From assembly GCF_900109175.1 (NCBI RefSeq), contig NZ_FNZE01000017.1, positions 30,856 to 94,855 of the forward strand: DNA of 64,000 nt, written 5' to 3'. The DNA is from Pseudomonas linyingensis. GTDB lineage: Bacteria; Pseudomonadota; Gammaproteobacteria; Pseudomonadales; Pseudomonadaceae. The position numbers and the translations under genes were made by a program. Position 1 is the first letter of the stretch. Each line of letters opens with the position of its first letter. Shown in pieces: positions 24,678-32,678 of the stretch. Below the pieces are notes generated by a model, which was not told where the DNA came from, did no database searches, and saw only the letters and a list, made by a program, of their open reading frames with translations.

Positions 24678-24696
24678 TGTGTAATCGCGGGCGAGC

Positions 24697-24742
24697 AGGG
24701 GACGTGTCCGCAATCTTCCGATGGATCATGTCCCCGGCTTTT
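24697..24742 (+). terminator. Terminator of the E1/E2/SDR operon
   Basis: AGGGGACGTG pairs with CATGTCCCC across a long loop, followed by GGCTTTT. The stem has one mismatch. Confidence 0.5.
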
Positions 24743-24802
24743 CAATGTTGAAGGTACAATCAAATGAACGGGTATATTTCTGTAGGTACAGGGGAAGGCG
24801 AT

Positions 24803-25492
24803 ATGCAACAACCTGTTCGGCGCAAGCGATCTGAGCACGGCAGTTGGCAAGCCGAGAAAAGCCATTTGATGCGCACGCAGATTCTCGATGCCACCATGCA
24901 GTGTCTGATCGGTATCGGTTATACCCAGACCACCACGGAGAAGATCGCCAAGCAGGCGGGTGTATCCCGTGGGGCCATGACCCATCACTTCAAGTCGCGC
25001 GCCGAGGTGTTTGCCGCGGCAGCCGAGCACATCACCGATATCCGGGTCAGGGAGTACGACGCCGCGATCCGCGAGGTCAGTCGGCGTGCAGGTGGTCAGC
25101 CAACCCAGGAAAGCATGCTCGAGACGCTCAAGGTGCTTCAGGACTACTTCATGAAGCCCTCCTTCCTGGCGTTTCACGAACTGGTTCGCGGTGCGCGAAC
25201 CGATGCCGAGCTCCATGCGGTGATGGCTCCCCTGGAGCAGTCGCTGGACGAGCGCATCTCCAAGAGCATCGAGGTCCATTTCCCGATCTGGGCCGAGGCT
25301 GGCATGCGCGAGACCGGTGAAGGCTTGCGCGACCTGATCATGCATGCCTTGCGCGGCGTGGCCTTGGACCCCTCCAGCTACCTGCATGGTGACCGCCTGC
25401 ACCGGCTGCACGAGCTGTTGGCCAAGACGGCCATGGCCGAGTACATGGAGGCCTACAAGCGCAAGGTCGAGCTGCAACAACCAGCCAATTAA
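24803..25492 (+). CDS. TetR-family transcriptional regulator
   Basis: A 229-residue regulator with the TetR N-terminal helix-turn-helix: RTQILDATMQCLIGIGYTQT, then TTEKIAKQAGVSRGAMTHHF with the usual YYHF position reading HHF. The C-terminal ligand domain is unclassified. ATG 24803 follows GGGGAAGG by 4 nt; an in-frame ATG at 24764 would add 13 residues and cannot be excluded. TTGAAG (24748) and TATATT (24773) may be its promoter, which would favour 24803. It stands in the middle of the cluster between two operons that carry the shared palindrome, so it is the best visible candidate to bind it; its own promoter lacks a clear copy. Confidence 0.87.
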   Translation: MQQPVRRKRSEHGSWQAEKSHLMRTQILDATMQCLIGIGYTQTTTEKIAKQAGVSRGAMTHHFKSRAEVFAAAAEHITDIRVREYDAAIREVSRRAGGQPTQESMLETLKVLQDYFMKPSFLAFHELVRGARTDAELHAVMAPLEQSLDERISKSIEVHFPIWAEAGMRETGEGLRDLIMHALRGVALDPSSYLHGDRLHRLHELLAKTAMAEYMEAYKRKVELQQPAN

Positions 25493-25498
25493 ATTGAC

Positions 25499-25530
25499 CG
25501 CAGACGGTTGCCAAACCGTCTGCGCTTTGT
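25499..25530 (+). terminator. Intrinsic terminator of the TetR gene
   Basis: CGCAGACGGTT (25499-25509) and AACCGTCTGCG (25514-25524) form a perfect 11-bp stem with a 4-nt loop, followed by CTTTGT. Confidence 0.75.
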
Positions 25531-25546
25531 CACTCTGCTGTTAAAT

Positions 25547-25568
25547 AAAAACAATCTTGATGGTTTAA
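25547..25568 (+). promoter_or_regulatory. Operator D of the shared palindrome family
   Basis: AAAAAC-AATCTTGATG-GTTTAA, ending 17 bp before ATG 25586. TTGTCA (25527-25532) upstream could be a -35 box; a convincing -10 is not obvious. Confidence 0.6.
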
Positions 25569-25578
25569 AAAGGTTGAA

Positions 25579-25586
25579 AACAACAA
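25579..25586 (+). promoter_or_regulatory. Hfq/Crc-type AANAANAA tract touching the DUF35 start codon
   Basis: AACAACAA, whose last base is the A of ATG 25586. Confidence 0.5.
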
Positions 25587-26035
25587 TGAGCAACCTGATG
25601 CAGACCAACCTCGCCGGCGGGCACCTGCTCCGCGCCGGCGCGCAGGGCCCGATCCTGCTGGGCAGTCGCTGCCGCCAGTGCGGCGAGTACTACTTCCCCA
25701 TTGCCGACAACTGCACCCGCTGCAGCGCCAGCGAGTTCGAGAGCTGCGAGATCGGCCGCGAAGGCCGCCTGTGGTCCTGGACCATCCAGAGCTTCCTGCC
25801 CAAGGCGCCCTACAACAGCGGCGAGACCGAAGTCGATTTCCAGCCCTACGGCGTGGGTTATGTGGAAATGCCGTGCGGGGTCAAGGTCGAAAGCCGCCTG
25901 ACGGTTGCCGATCCCCAACAGCTGCGCATCGGCATGCCGATGGAACTCACTCTGGTCCGCTACGGCCGCAATGCGGCCGGCGAACCCCTGCATACCTTCG
26001 CCTTTGCACCGCTCGCTGCGGAAGGAGATGCGTGA
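25586..26035 (+). CDS. DUF35 protein (zinc ribbon plus OB fold), partner of the thiolase-like protein
   Basis: A 149-residue DUF35 protein. The zinc ribbon has Cys29-x2-Cys32 and Cys43-x2-Cys46, followed by the OB-fold part with GREGRLWSWTIQ, PYGVGYVEMPCG and MPMELTLV. DUF35 proteins dock onto thiolase-like partners; in actinobacterial steroid side-chain degradation the ChsH2 DUF35 domain with Ltp2 forms a retro-aldolase. ATG 25586 replaces a longer frame whose upstream residues are not family-like. Its stop overlaps the next ATG (TGATG), supporting a complex. Confidence 0.87.
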   Translation: MSNLMQTNLAGGHLLRAGAQGPILLGSRCRQCGEYYFPIADNCTRCSASEFESCEIGREGRLWSWTIQSFLPKAPYNSGETEVDFQPYGVGYVEMPCGVKVESRLTVADPQQLRIGMPMELTLVRYGRNAAGEPLHTFAFAPLAAEGDA

Positions 26036-27183
26036 TGGAAGATATCGCCATCATCGGTGTCGGCTTGCACCCCTTCGGGCGCACCGACGGTCTCAGCGGC
26101 CAGGCCCAGGGCGCCTATGCCGTGCGCGAGGCCCTCAAGGACGCAGGAGTCGAGTGGCATCAGGTCGGTGTGGCCTACGGCGGCAGCCAGGATGGCGGCA
26201 ATGCCGACGCGCTGGCCAACCACCTCGGTCTGACCGGCATCCCGTTCGTCAACGTGGCCAACGGCTGCGCCACCGGCGGCAGCGCCCTGGCCAGCGTGAT
26301 TGCCGCGCTGCGCAGTGGCATGGCCGAGATCGGTGTGGCGGTCGGCTTCGACAAGCACCCGCGCGGCGCCTTCAACCCGAAGCCGGCCGACTGGGGCCTG
26401 GAGGACTGGTACGGCGAAACCGGCCTGATGCTGACCACCCAGTTCTTCGCCCTGAAGACCCAGCGCTACCTGCACGAGCACGACATCCCCGAGGAGGCGC
26501 TGGTCCACGTCGCCCAACGCGCGTTCCGCAACGGCGCCCTGACTCCGCACGCCTGGCGCCAGCGCGAATTGAGCTTCGCGGAAATCGCCGAGTCGATGCC
26601 GGTCAACCTGCCGCTGCGCAAGTACATGTTCTGCAATCCGGCCGAGGGCGGTGCGGCGCTGGTGCTGTGCCGGGCCAGCGAGGCGCACAAGTACAGCCGC
26701 AACCCGGTGCTGGTGCGCGCGGCGGTGATGCGTACCCGCCATCACGGCTCCTTCGAGGTGTTCAGCCCGGGCCTGGCTGCCGAGCAGTCGCCGGCGCCGA
26801 CGGTAACCGCCTCGCACGCGGCCTTCGAGCTGGCGGGAGTCGCCCCGGCGGACATCGACGTGATCCAGCTGCAGGACACCGACAGCGGTTCGGAGATCAT
26901 CCATCTCGCCGAAAACGGCTTCTGCGAGCACGGCGAGCAGGGGCACCTGCTGCGGCGCGGTGAAACCGATATCGGTGGCCGTCTGCCGGTGAATACCGAC
27001 GGTGGCTGCCTGGCCAACGGCGAGCCGGTCGGCGCCTCCGGCCTGCGCCAGGTCATCGAAGTCTGCACCCAGCTGCGCCAGCAGGCCGGCGCCCGCCAGG
27101 TGCCGGGCCGGCCGCGGCTTGGCTACACCCATGTCTACGGCGCGCCGGGTGTCAGCGCCGTGACCATTCTCGAAGCGCCGTAA
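26035..27183 (+). CDS. Thiolase-like lipid-transfer protein (Ltp2 type), likely retro-aldolase with DUF35
   Basis: A 382-residue thiolase-superfamily protein of the SCP-x/Ltp group: MEDIAIIGVGLHPFGR start, NVANGCATGG with Cys78 at the nucleophile region, AVGFDKHPRGAF, and QLQDTDSGSEII in place of the standard thiolase H-loop. It lacks the GHPxGxTG and C-terminal CxG signature of true thiolases such as the one at 39702, as expected for aldolase-type members. GAAGGAG is 7 nt before ATG 26035. With the coupled DUF35 gene it probably splits a beta-hydroxyacyl-CoA into a ketone and a short acyl-CoA. Confidence 0.82.
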   Translation: MEDIAIIGVGLHPFGRTDGLSGQAQGAYAVREALKDAGVEWHQVGVAYGGSQDGGNADALANHLGLTGIPFVNVANGCATGGSALASVIAALRSGMAEIGVAVGFDKHPRGAFNPKPADWGLEDWYGETGLMLTTQFFALKTQRYLHEHDIPEEALVHVAQRAFRNGALTPHAWRQRELSFAEIAESMPVNLPLRKYMFCNPAEGGAALVLCRASEAHKYSRNPVLVRAAVMRTRHHGSFEVFSPGLAAEQSPAPTVTASHAAFELAGVAPADIDVIQLQDTDSGSEIIHLAENGFCEHGEQGHLLRRGETDIGGRLPVNTDGGCLANGEPVGASGLRQVIEVCTQLRQQAGARQVPGRPRLGYTHVYGAPGVSAVTILEAP

Positions 27184-27202
27184 CCGTCCGCTCGACCGGC
27201 TC

Positions 27203-27213
27203 AATAACAATAA
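27203..27213 (+). promoter_or_regulatory. Hfq/Crc-type AANAANAA tract before Rieske gene 27227
   Basis: AATAACAATAA gives two overlapping matches before CGAGG. Confidence 0.5.
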
Positions 27214-27226
27214 CGAGGGCACTAGC

Positions 27227-28621
27227 ATGAACAATCCGAAGCACGCCAAGTTCACCGTATTGCCGCCGGAGGAGGTGGGCGATCCCAACTTGTTCCAGCA
27301 GTTGCTGAAGCTGGAAACGGTGCCGGTTCCGGAGCATCTGCAGCCGCAGCATCCCGGCTTCAGCGACGAGGACCTGTCCGTCGAGCGCTACAGATCGCGC
27401 GCCTTCCACGAGCTGGAAGCGCAGAAGCTGTGGACCAAGGCCTGGCAGATGGTGTGCCGCGAGGAGGACATCCAAAAGCCGGGCGACCATGTGGTGTACG
27501 ACATCGTCAACACCTCGATCATCGTCATGCGTGGTCAGGACAACGAGATTCGTGGCTTCCACAACTCCTGCCTGCACCGCGGCCGCGCCCTGCGCATGGG
27601 CAGCGGCGCGGTCAACCAGCTGCGCTGCCCCTACCACGGCTTCGCCTGGGACCTGCAGGGCGAACTCAAGACCATGCCCACCACCTGGGACTTCAAGCAC
27701 CTCGATCCGTGCGAGCAGAAGCTGCCGCAGGTGAAAGTGGCAACCTGGGGCGGCTTCGTGTTCATCAATCCCGACCTGGATGCGCCCTCGCTGCTGGAGC
27801 ACCTCGATGTGCTGCCGGAGCACTTCAAGGACTACAACCTCGAGCACTCGGTGTCCATCGCCCACGTGCAGCGGCGCATGGCGTGCAACTGGAAGGTCGC
27901 CCAGGAAGCCTTCATGGAGTCCATGCACACCCGGGCCACCCATCCGCAGATCATGACCTTCACCGGCGATATCGACAGCCAGTACGACATGTACGGCGAC
28001 AACATCAGCCGCAGCGTCACGCCGATGGCGGTGACCAGCTCCAACCTCAAGGACGTAGAGGAAGCACTGATCCTGCGCGACATCCTCGACGAGTCCGGGC
28101 GCATGGCCGAGGCGGACAGCAGCAAGCACGTGCTGCCGGAGGGTATGACCACCCGCCAGTACATCGGCGAGCTGAACCGCAAGATCTTCGCCGAGGCCGC
28201 TGGGGTCGACCTGTCCCAGGCCACCCTGGCCGAGCTGCAGGACGCCATCCTCTATTCGATCTTCCCCAACACCCAGGTGTGGGCCGGCTACTTCGGCAAC
28301 ATCGTCTACCGCGCCATACCCGATGGCGACAACCACGAGGCCTGCCTGTTCGACGTCTGGCTGCTCGGTCGCTACCCGGCCGGCAGCCAGTGCCCGCCCG
28401 GCGCCAAGCTCAACCGCCTGCCCGATGACCTGGAGTTCTCCGCCGCGGCCGAGCTGGGCGCGCTGGGCCCGGTCTTCGACCAGGACATGAGCAACCTCGA
28501 CGCCATGACCAAGGGCCTCAAGGCCTCGAAGAAGGGCGCCGTCAGCCTGGCCAGCTACCAGGAAAGCCGCATTCGCCATCACCACCTGACCCTCGACAAG
28601 TACCTGGGCCTGGCGAAGTAG
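27227..28621 (+). CDS. Rieske non-heme iron oxygenase, alpha subunit
   Basis: A 464-residue alpha subunit with Rieske ligands Cys115/His117 and Cys134/His137 (CLHRGRA ... CPYHGF) and catalytic His234 and His239 in EAFMESMHTRATHPQ. It lacks the GEARCPG N-terminal block of the proteins at 7968 and 11185 and is a more distant member. Located between the retro-aldolase pair and the acyl-CoA dehydrogenases, it may act on a later intermediate than the other oxygenases. No beta-subunit gene is adjacent. Confidence 0.9.
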   Translation: MNNPKHAKFTVLPPEEVGDPNLFQQLLKLETVPVPEHLQPQHPGFSDEDLSVERYRSRAFHELEAQKLWTKAWQMVCREEDIQKPGDHVVYDIVNTSIIVMRGQDNEIRGFHNSCLHRGRALRMGSGAVNQLRCPYHGFAWDLQGELKTMPTTWDFKHLDPCEQKLPQVKVATWGGFVFINPDLDAPSLLEHLDVLPEHFKDYNLEHSVSIAHVQRRMACNWKVAQEAFMESMHTRATHPQIMTFTGDIDSQYDMYGDNISRSVTPMAVTSSNLKDVEEALILRDILDESGRMAEADSSKHVLPEGMTTRQYIGELNRKIFAEAAGVDLSQATLAELQDAILYSIFPNTQVWAGYFGNIVYRAIPDGDNHEACLFDVWLLGRYPAGSQCPPGAKLNRLPDDLEFSAAAELGALGPVFDQDMSNLDAMTKGLKASKKGAVSLASYQESRIRHHHLTLDKYLGLAK

Positions 28622-28641
28622 CCGCCCGCTGCCCGCGGTGG

Positions 28642-28667
28642 CCGCTGCGGCGTGCCACCCGCAGCGG
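28642..28667 (+). other. Intercistronic hairpin, 8-bp stem
   Basis: CCGCTGCG (28642-28649) pairs with CGCAGCGG (28660-28667). No T-tract. Confidence 0.45.
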
Positions 28668-28693
28668 TGCGGACATAGAACAAGGGAAGCGAG

Positions 28694-29887
28694 ATGAACA
28701 AGACGCTACGCGATCGGGCACAACGCCTGCGAGAAGAGGTCCGCGAGTTCTGCCGGCACGAGATGCCGGCGGCCCTGCGCGACAAATCCCATCGGCACCA
28801 GGTGCTGGACAAGGACGACTACCTGCAGTGGATGCGCCTGCTGGACGCCAAGGGCTGGGTCGTCGGTCACTGGCCGCAGGCCTACGGCGGCCGCGACTGG
28901 TCGTCGCTGGAGCGCTTCGTGTTCGAGGACGAGCTGGCCCGCCATGGCTGCCCGTGGATCATCCCCTTCGGCGTCAAGTACGTCGGTCCGGTGATCTACA
29001 CCTTCGGCAGCGAGGAGCAGAAGCGCCGCTTCCTGCCCGGCATCGTCAAGACCGAGGAGTTCTGGGCCCAGGGCTATTCCGAGCCGGGCGCCGGTTCCGA
29101 CCTGGCCGGCCTGCGCACCCAGGCGGTACGCGACGGCGACCACTACGTGGTCAACGGCCAGAAGGTCTGGACCACCTACGCGCAGTGGGCCGACTGGCTG
29201 TTCTGCCTGGTGCGTACCGGCAACGATGGCAAGCCGCAGAACGGCATCTCCTTCCTGTTGATCGACATGCGCAGCCCGGGCGTGACGGTCAAGCCGATCC
29301 ACACCATGGACGGCTACCACCACGTCAACGAGGTGTGGTTGGAGAACGTGCGCGTGCCGGCGGCCAACCTGGTCGGCGAGGAGGGCGCCGGCTGGACCTA
29401 CGCCAAGTTCCTGCTCAAGAACGAGCGCACCGCCGGCGCCATCGTCGGGCTGGCCTGGCACGTGCTGGAGCGCCTGAAGAAGCTGGCGCGCGAGACCACT
29501 CGTGATGGCCAGCTCCTGATCGACCAGCCGCTGATGCGCAACCGCATCGGCGAGTTCGAGCTGCGCTTCATGGCGCTGCAGGAGGTCGCCTACCAGGCGG
29601 TCGAGTCGATGGTCGAGGGTACCGACAACGGCGGCGAAGCCTCGCTGATCAAGGTGCGCGGCACCGAGCTGTACCAGGAGGTGGCCGAGGCGCTGGTCGA
29701 GGCGCTGGGCGCGGCGGGGATCGCCTACGACACCGCGGCACTGCACAGCGCCGGCCTGCCGCCGCTGGGCGACGACGATGTCGGCGGCATCCTCAAGGAA
29801 CATTTCTACAATCGCGCGGCAACGGTCTTCGGCGGCTCGTCGGAGATCCAGCGCAATATCGTGGCCAAGGCGGTGCTCGGACTATGA
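28694..29887 (+). CDS. Acyl-CoA dehydrogenase, subunit 1 of a two-gene enzyme
   Basis: A 397-residue acyl-CoA dehydrogenase with the QGYSEPGAGSDLAGL FAD/acyl-CoA block, VNGQKVWTTYAQWADW, and the C-terminal TVFGGSSEIQRNI helix. Gly stands at the place where short- and medium-chain enzymes have the catalytic Glu of YEGT. It is translationally coupled (ATGA) to a second, shorter homologue, the layout of heteromeric enzymes such as ChsE or FadE26-FadE27 used on steroid and other cyclic isoprenoid side chains. GGGAAGCGAG precedes ATG 28694. The substrate is presumably a branched or ring-bearing acyl-CoA. Confidence 0.87.
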   Translation: MNKTLRDRAQRLREEVREFCRHEMPAALRDKSHRHQVLDKDDYLQWMRLLDAKGWVVGHWPQAYGGRDWSSLERFVFEDELARHGCPWIIPFGVKYVGPVIYTFGSEEQKRRFLPGIVKTEEFWAQGYSEPGAGSDLAGLRTQAVRDGDHYVVNGQKVWTTYAQWADWLFCLVRTGNDGKPQNGISFLLIDMRSPGVTVKPIHTMDGYHHVNEVWLENVRVPAANLVGEEGAGWTYAKFLLKNERTAGAIVGLAWHVLERLKKLARETTRDGQLLIDQPLMRNRIGEFELRFMALQEVAYQAVESMVEGTDNGGEASLIKVRGTELYQEVAEALVEALGAAGIAYDTAALHSAGLPPLGDDDVGGILKEHFYNRAATVFGGSSEIQRNIVAKAVLGL

Positions 29888-30978
29888 CTACGGACATTGA
29901 AACCATCTCCATGCTGCGTGACAGCCTGGAGCGCTATACCGCCGAGCAGTACGACTTCCTCAAGCGCTGGCGCGTGCTCGAGCAGCCCGCTGGTTACAGC
30001 GCGGCGGCCTGGCAGAACTATGCCGAGTTCGGCTGGCTGGCGCTGCGCCTGCCCGAGGAGGAGGGCGGCCTGGACGGCGATGCCGTCGCGCAGGGCGCGG
30101 TCATGGAAGTGGTCGGCCGCCGCCTGCTGATGGAGCCGCTGCTGGCCAGCGCGTTGCTCGCTACCGGGCTGGTGGTCAAGCTGGGCTCGCCCGGCCAGCA
30201 GGCCGAGCTGCTGCCCGCCCTGGCCGAGGGGCGACTGAAGCTGGCGCTGGCCCATGAGGAACAACTCGACGGCCAGAGCTGCTGGGTGGAAGCCGGACAG
30301 CTGACGGGCGCCAAGCAGGGCGTGCTGCACGGCGATGCCGCCAACCGGCTGCTGGTGACCGCCCGTGACGAGCGGAGCGAGCTGCAGGTGTATCTGGTCG
30401 ATGCAACTGGCGAAGGCGTCGAGCGTCAGGCTTATCGCTTGGTCGACGGTCGCCGTGCCGCCAACCTGCGCTTTTTCGGCACACCCGCTGAGCGGCTGGG
30501 TGACGAGGGCAGCCCGTCAGCTGCCGACGTGCTGGCCACGGCCTTCGACGAGGCCAGCGTGGCGCTGTGCGCCGAGGCCTTCGGCGCGGCGAGCTGCCTG
30601 CTCGAGATCACCAACGAGTACCTCAAGGTGCGCAAGCAGTTCGGCAAGCCGCTGGCGAGCAACCAGGTGCTGCAGCACCGCATGGCCGACCTGTACATGC
30701 TCAAGGAGGAGATCCGCGCGCTGACCCGCACTGCCCAGCAGGCGATGCTGTTGCCGGCTGCCGAGCGTGGCAGAGTCGTCAGCGGTGCCCGGGCCTATAT
30801 CTGCCATGCCGCGCGCAATATCGCCAACGAGGCGATCCAGATGCACGGTGGCATCGGCGTCACCGAAGAGCTGGAGGTGAGCCACTACTTCCGCCGCCTG
30901 ATGGTCAATGCCGCGCTGTTCGGCGGCCGCGACTGGCACTTCACCCGTTTCGTCGAGTCGACGCTGAAGTCCGCTTGA
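29884..30978 (+). CDS. Acyl-CoA dehydrogenase, subunit 2 of a two-gene enzyme
   Basis: A 364-residue acyl-CoA dehydrogenase-fold protein. It has FGWLALRLPEEEGGLD, a degenerate middle domain where the GSD-type FAD loop is missing, the EYLKVRKQFGKPLASNQVLQ helix typical of the family, and IQMHGGIGVTEELEVSHYFRR near the C-terminus. The missing loop suggests that it contributes only part of the FAD or substrate site, as in alpha2-beta2 enzymes. Its start overlaps the stop of subunit 1. Confidence 0.85.
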   Translation: MTTDIETISMLRDSLERYTAEQYDFLKRWRVLEQPAGYSAAAWQNYAEFGWLALRLPEEEGGLDGDAVAQGAVMEVVGRRLLMEPLLASALLATGLVVKLGSPGQQAELLPALAEGRLKLALAHEEQLDGQSCWVEAGQLTGAKQGVLHGDAANRLLVTARDERSELQVYLVDATGEGVERQAYRLVDGRRAANLRFFGTPAERLGDEGSPSAADVLATAFDEASVALCAEAFGAASCLLEITNEYLKVRKQFGKPLASNQVLQHRMADLYMLKEEIRALTRTAQQAMLLPAAERGRVVSGARAYICHAARNIANEAIQMHGGIGVTEELEVSHYFRRLMVNAALFGGRDWHFTRFVESTLKSA

Positions 30979-31024
30979 ACGTGGAGCGGACGCATCCACA
31001 CGTAGTCAACAAGAGGATGTAAGC

Positions 31025-32662
31025 ATGCGCAAAGATATCAGTGGCCGCCAGGTTCGCCTGGACGAGGCGAGCCTGGCCCGCTATGCCGGCTGCAGCGAGT
31101 GGCAGAACCAGACCATCGCCGAGCGGGCCACGACCATGGCCGCACGCGACCCGCGGCAGGTCACCCATGTGTTCGAGGGCGTGCCCTGCGCGGTGGGCGA
31201 GCTGCTCGGCGATGCCCGCTTGCTGGCCGGTGCCCTGCAGCGCCGCGGGCTGGTGGCCGGCGACGTGATCAGCTTCCAGTTGCCCAACTGGCGGGAAACC
31301 GCGGTGATCGACCTGGCCGCCAGCCTGCTGGGCCTGGTGGTAGCGCCGATCGTGCCTATCTACCGGGATGCCGAGGTCGCCTTCATGCTCGCCGACTCGG
31401 CGATCAAGGCGGCTTTCTTCCCGGGCACCTACCGCAACTTCGACTACGCCGCGATGATGGCCCGCCTGGCACCGAGCCTGCCGCAGCTGCAGCTGCTCTG
31501 CCCGGTGCGCAGCGATGCGTCCGGTGCGGACAGCTACGAGGCGATGCTGGCCGAGGGCAAGGGGCCGCAGTCGCTACCGGTGGTGGATGCCAATGCAGTC
31601 AAGCTGATCCTCTACACCTCCGGTACCACTGGCCGGCCCAAGGCCGTGCTGCATTCGCACAACACCGGACCGACACGTCTCAAGCGCGCCTTCGAACACT
31701 GGTGCGGCACGGGCAAGGAAACTCTGCTGATGGCTTCGCCGGTGACCCACGTCACCGGTCTCAGCGGCCTTGAGCTGCCGTTCTTCCTCGACGCGCGCAC
31801 GGTGTTCATGGATCGCTGGAACGCCGCCGAGGCCCTGGAGATCATCGACCGCGAGCAGGTCACCGTCAGCCTCGGCGCCACGCCGTTCCTGCACGAACTG
31901 ATCCACCAGGCCGAACAGCATGGCCGCCGCCTGCCGAGCCTCAAGGCCTTCGCCTGCGGTGGGGCCGAAGTGCCGCCGGCGCTGATCTACAAGGCCCGCG
32001 AGGTGTTCGACAACTGTCGCGCCTTCCGCGTGTTCGGCTCCAGCGAGGCGCCGCTGGTGACCCTGGGCTTCGTCGGCGAGGGCCAGCTGGAGCAGGCGGC
32101 GACCACAGACGGCGAGATCTGCGACTACGAGGTGTGCCTGCTCGACGAGCAGGGCCAGCCGGTCGCGCCGGGTCAGGAGGGCGAGATCTGCGTGCGCGGC
32201 GCCGCCATGTTCCTCGGCTACGCCGATCCCGAGCAGACCGCCGCCAGCTTCGATGCCGACGGCTTCTTCGCCACCGGCGACCTGGGGCGGATCACCGCCG
32301 ACAACGCCATCGTCATCACCGGGCGCAAGAAGGACCTGATCAACCGCGGTGGCGAGAAGATCAGCGCCAAGGAGGTCGAAGACATTCTCCATCAGCACCC
32401 GGCGATCGACGAGGCGGCGGTGGTGTCCATGCCGCACCCGCGTCTCGGTGAAACCCTGTGCGCCTACGTGATACTCAAGCCCGGCCAGACCCTGACCCTG
32501 GAGGCGCTGCTCGCCAGCATCGGTCAGGCGGGGGTGGCCCGGCAGAAGCTGCCCGAGCGCTTGGAAGTGGTGGCTGATTTCCCCCGCACCGCCTCGGGCA
32601 AGATCCGCAAGGACCAGCTGCGCGCCGACATCCGCCAGCGCCTGGTGGCGCAACCCCAATAA
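31025..32662 (+). CDS. Acyl-CoA ligase (AMP-forming)
   Basis: A 545-residue ANL-superfamily enzyme. The phosphate loop YTSGTTGRPK starts at Tyr197, GEICVRG and GYADPEQT follow, the hinge GDLGRI and the GRKKDLINRGGEKIS motif are intact, and the catalytic lysine is Lys526 in RTASGKIRK. It activates a carboxylic acid to its CoA thioester with ATP, needed to feed the acyl-CoA dehydrogenase pair upstream. GAGGATG precedes ATG 31025. It groups by eye with cyclohexanecarboxylate/medium-chain-type ligases; chain specificity cannot be read. Confidence 0.88.
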   Translation: MRKDISGRQVRLDEASLARYAGCSEWQNQTIAERATTMAARDPRQVTHVFEGVPCAVGELLGDARLLAGALQRRGLVAGDVISFQLPNWRETAVIDLAASLLGLVVAPIVPIYRDAEVAFMLADSAIKAAFFPGTYRNFDYAAMMARLAPSLPQLQLLCPVRSDASGADSYEAMLAEGKGPQSLPVVDANAVKLILYTSGTTGRPKAVLHSHNTGPTRLKRAFEHWCGTGKETLLMASPVTHVTGLSGLELPFFLDARTVFMDRWNAAEALEIIDREQVTVSLGATPFLHELIHQAEQHGRRLPSLKAFACGGAEVPPALIYKAREVFDNCRAFRVFGSSEAPLVTLGFVGEGQLEQAATTDGEICDYEVCLLDEQGQPVAPGQEGEICVRGAAMFLGYADPEQTAASFDADGFFATGDLGRITADNAIVITGRKKDLINRGGEKISAKEVEDILHQHPAIDEAAVVSMPHPRLGETLCAYVILKPGQTLTLEALLASIGQAGVARQKLPERLEVVADFPRTASGKIRKDQLRADIRQRLVAQPQ

Positions 32663-32678
32663 TTCGGAGATGGCCAGT

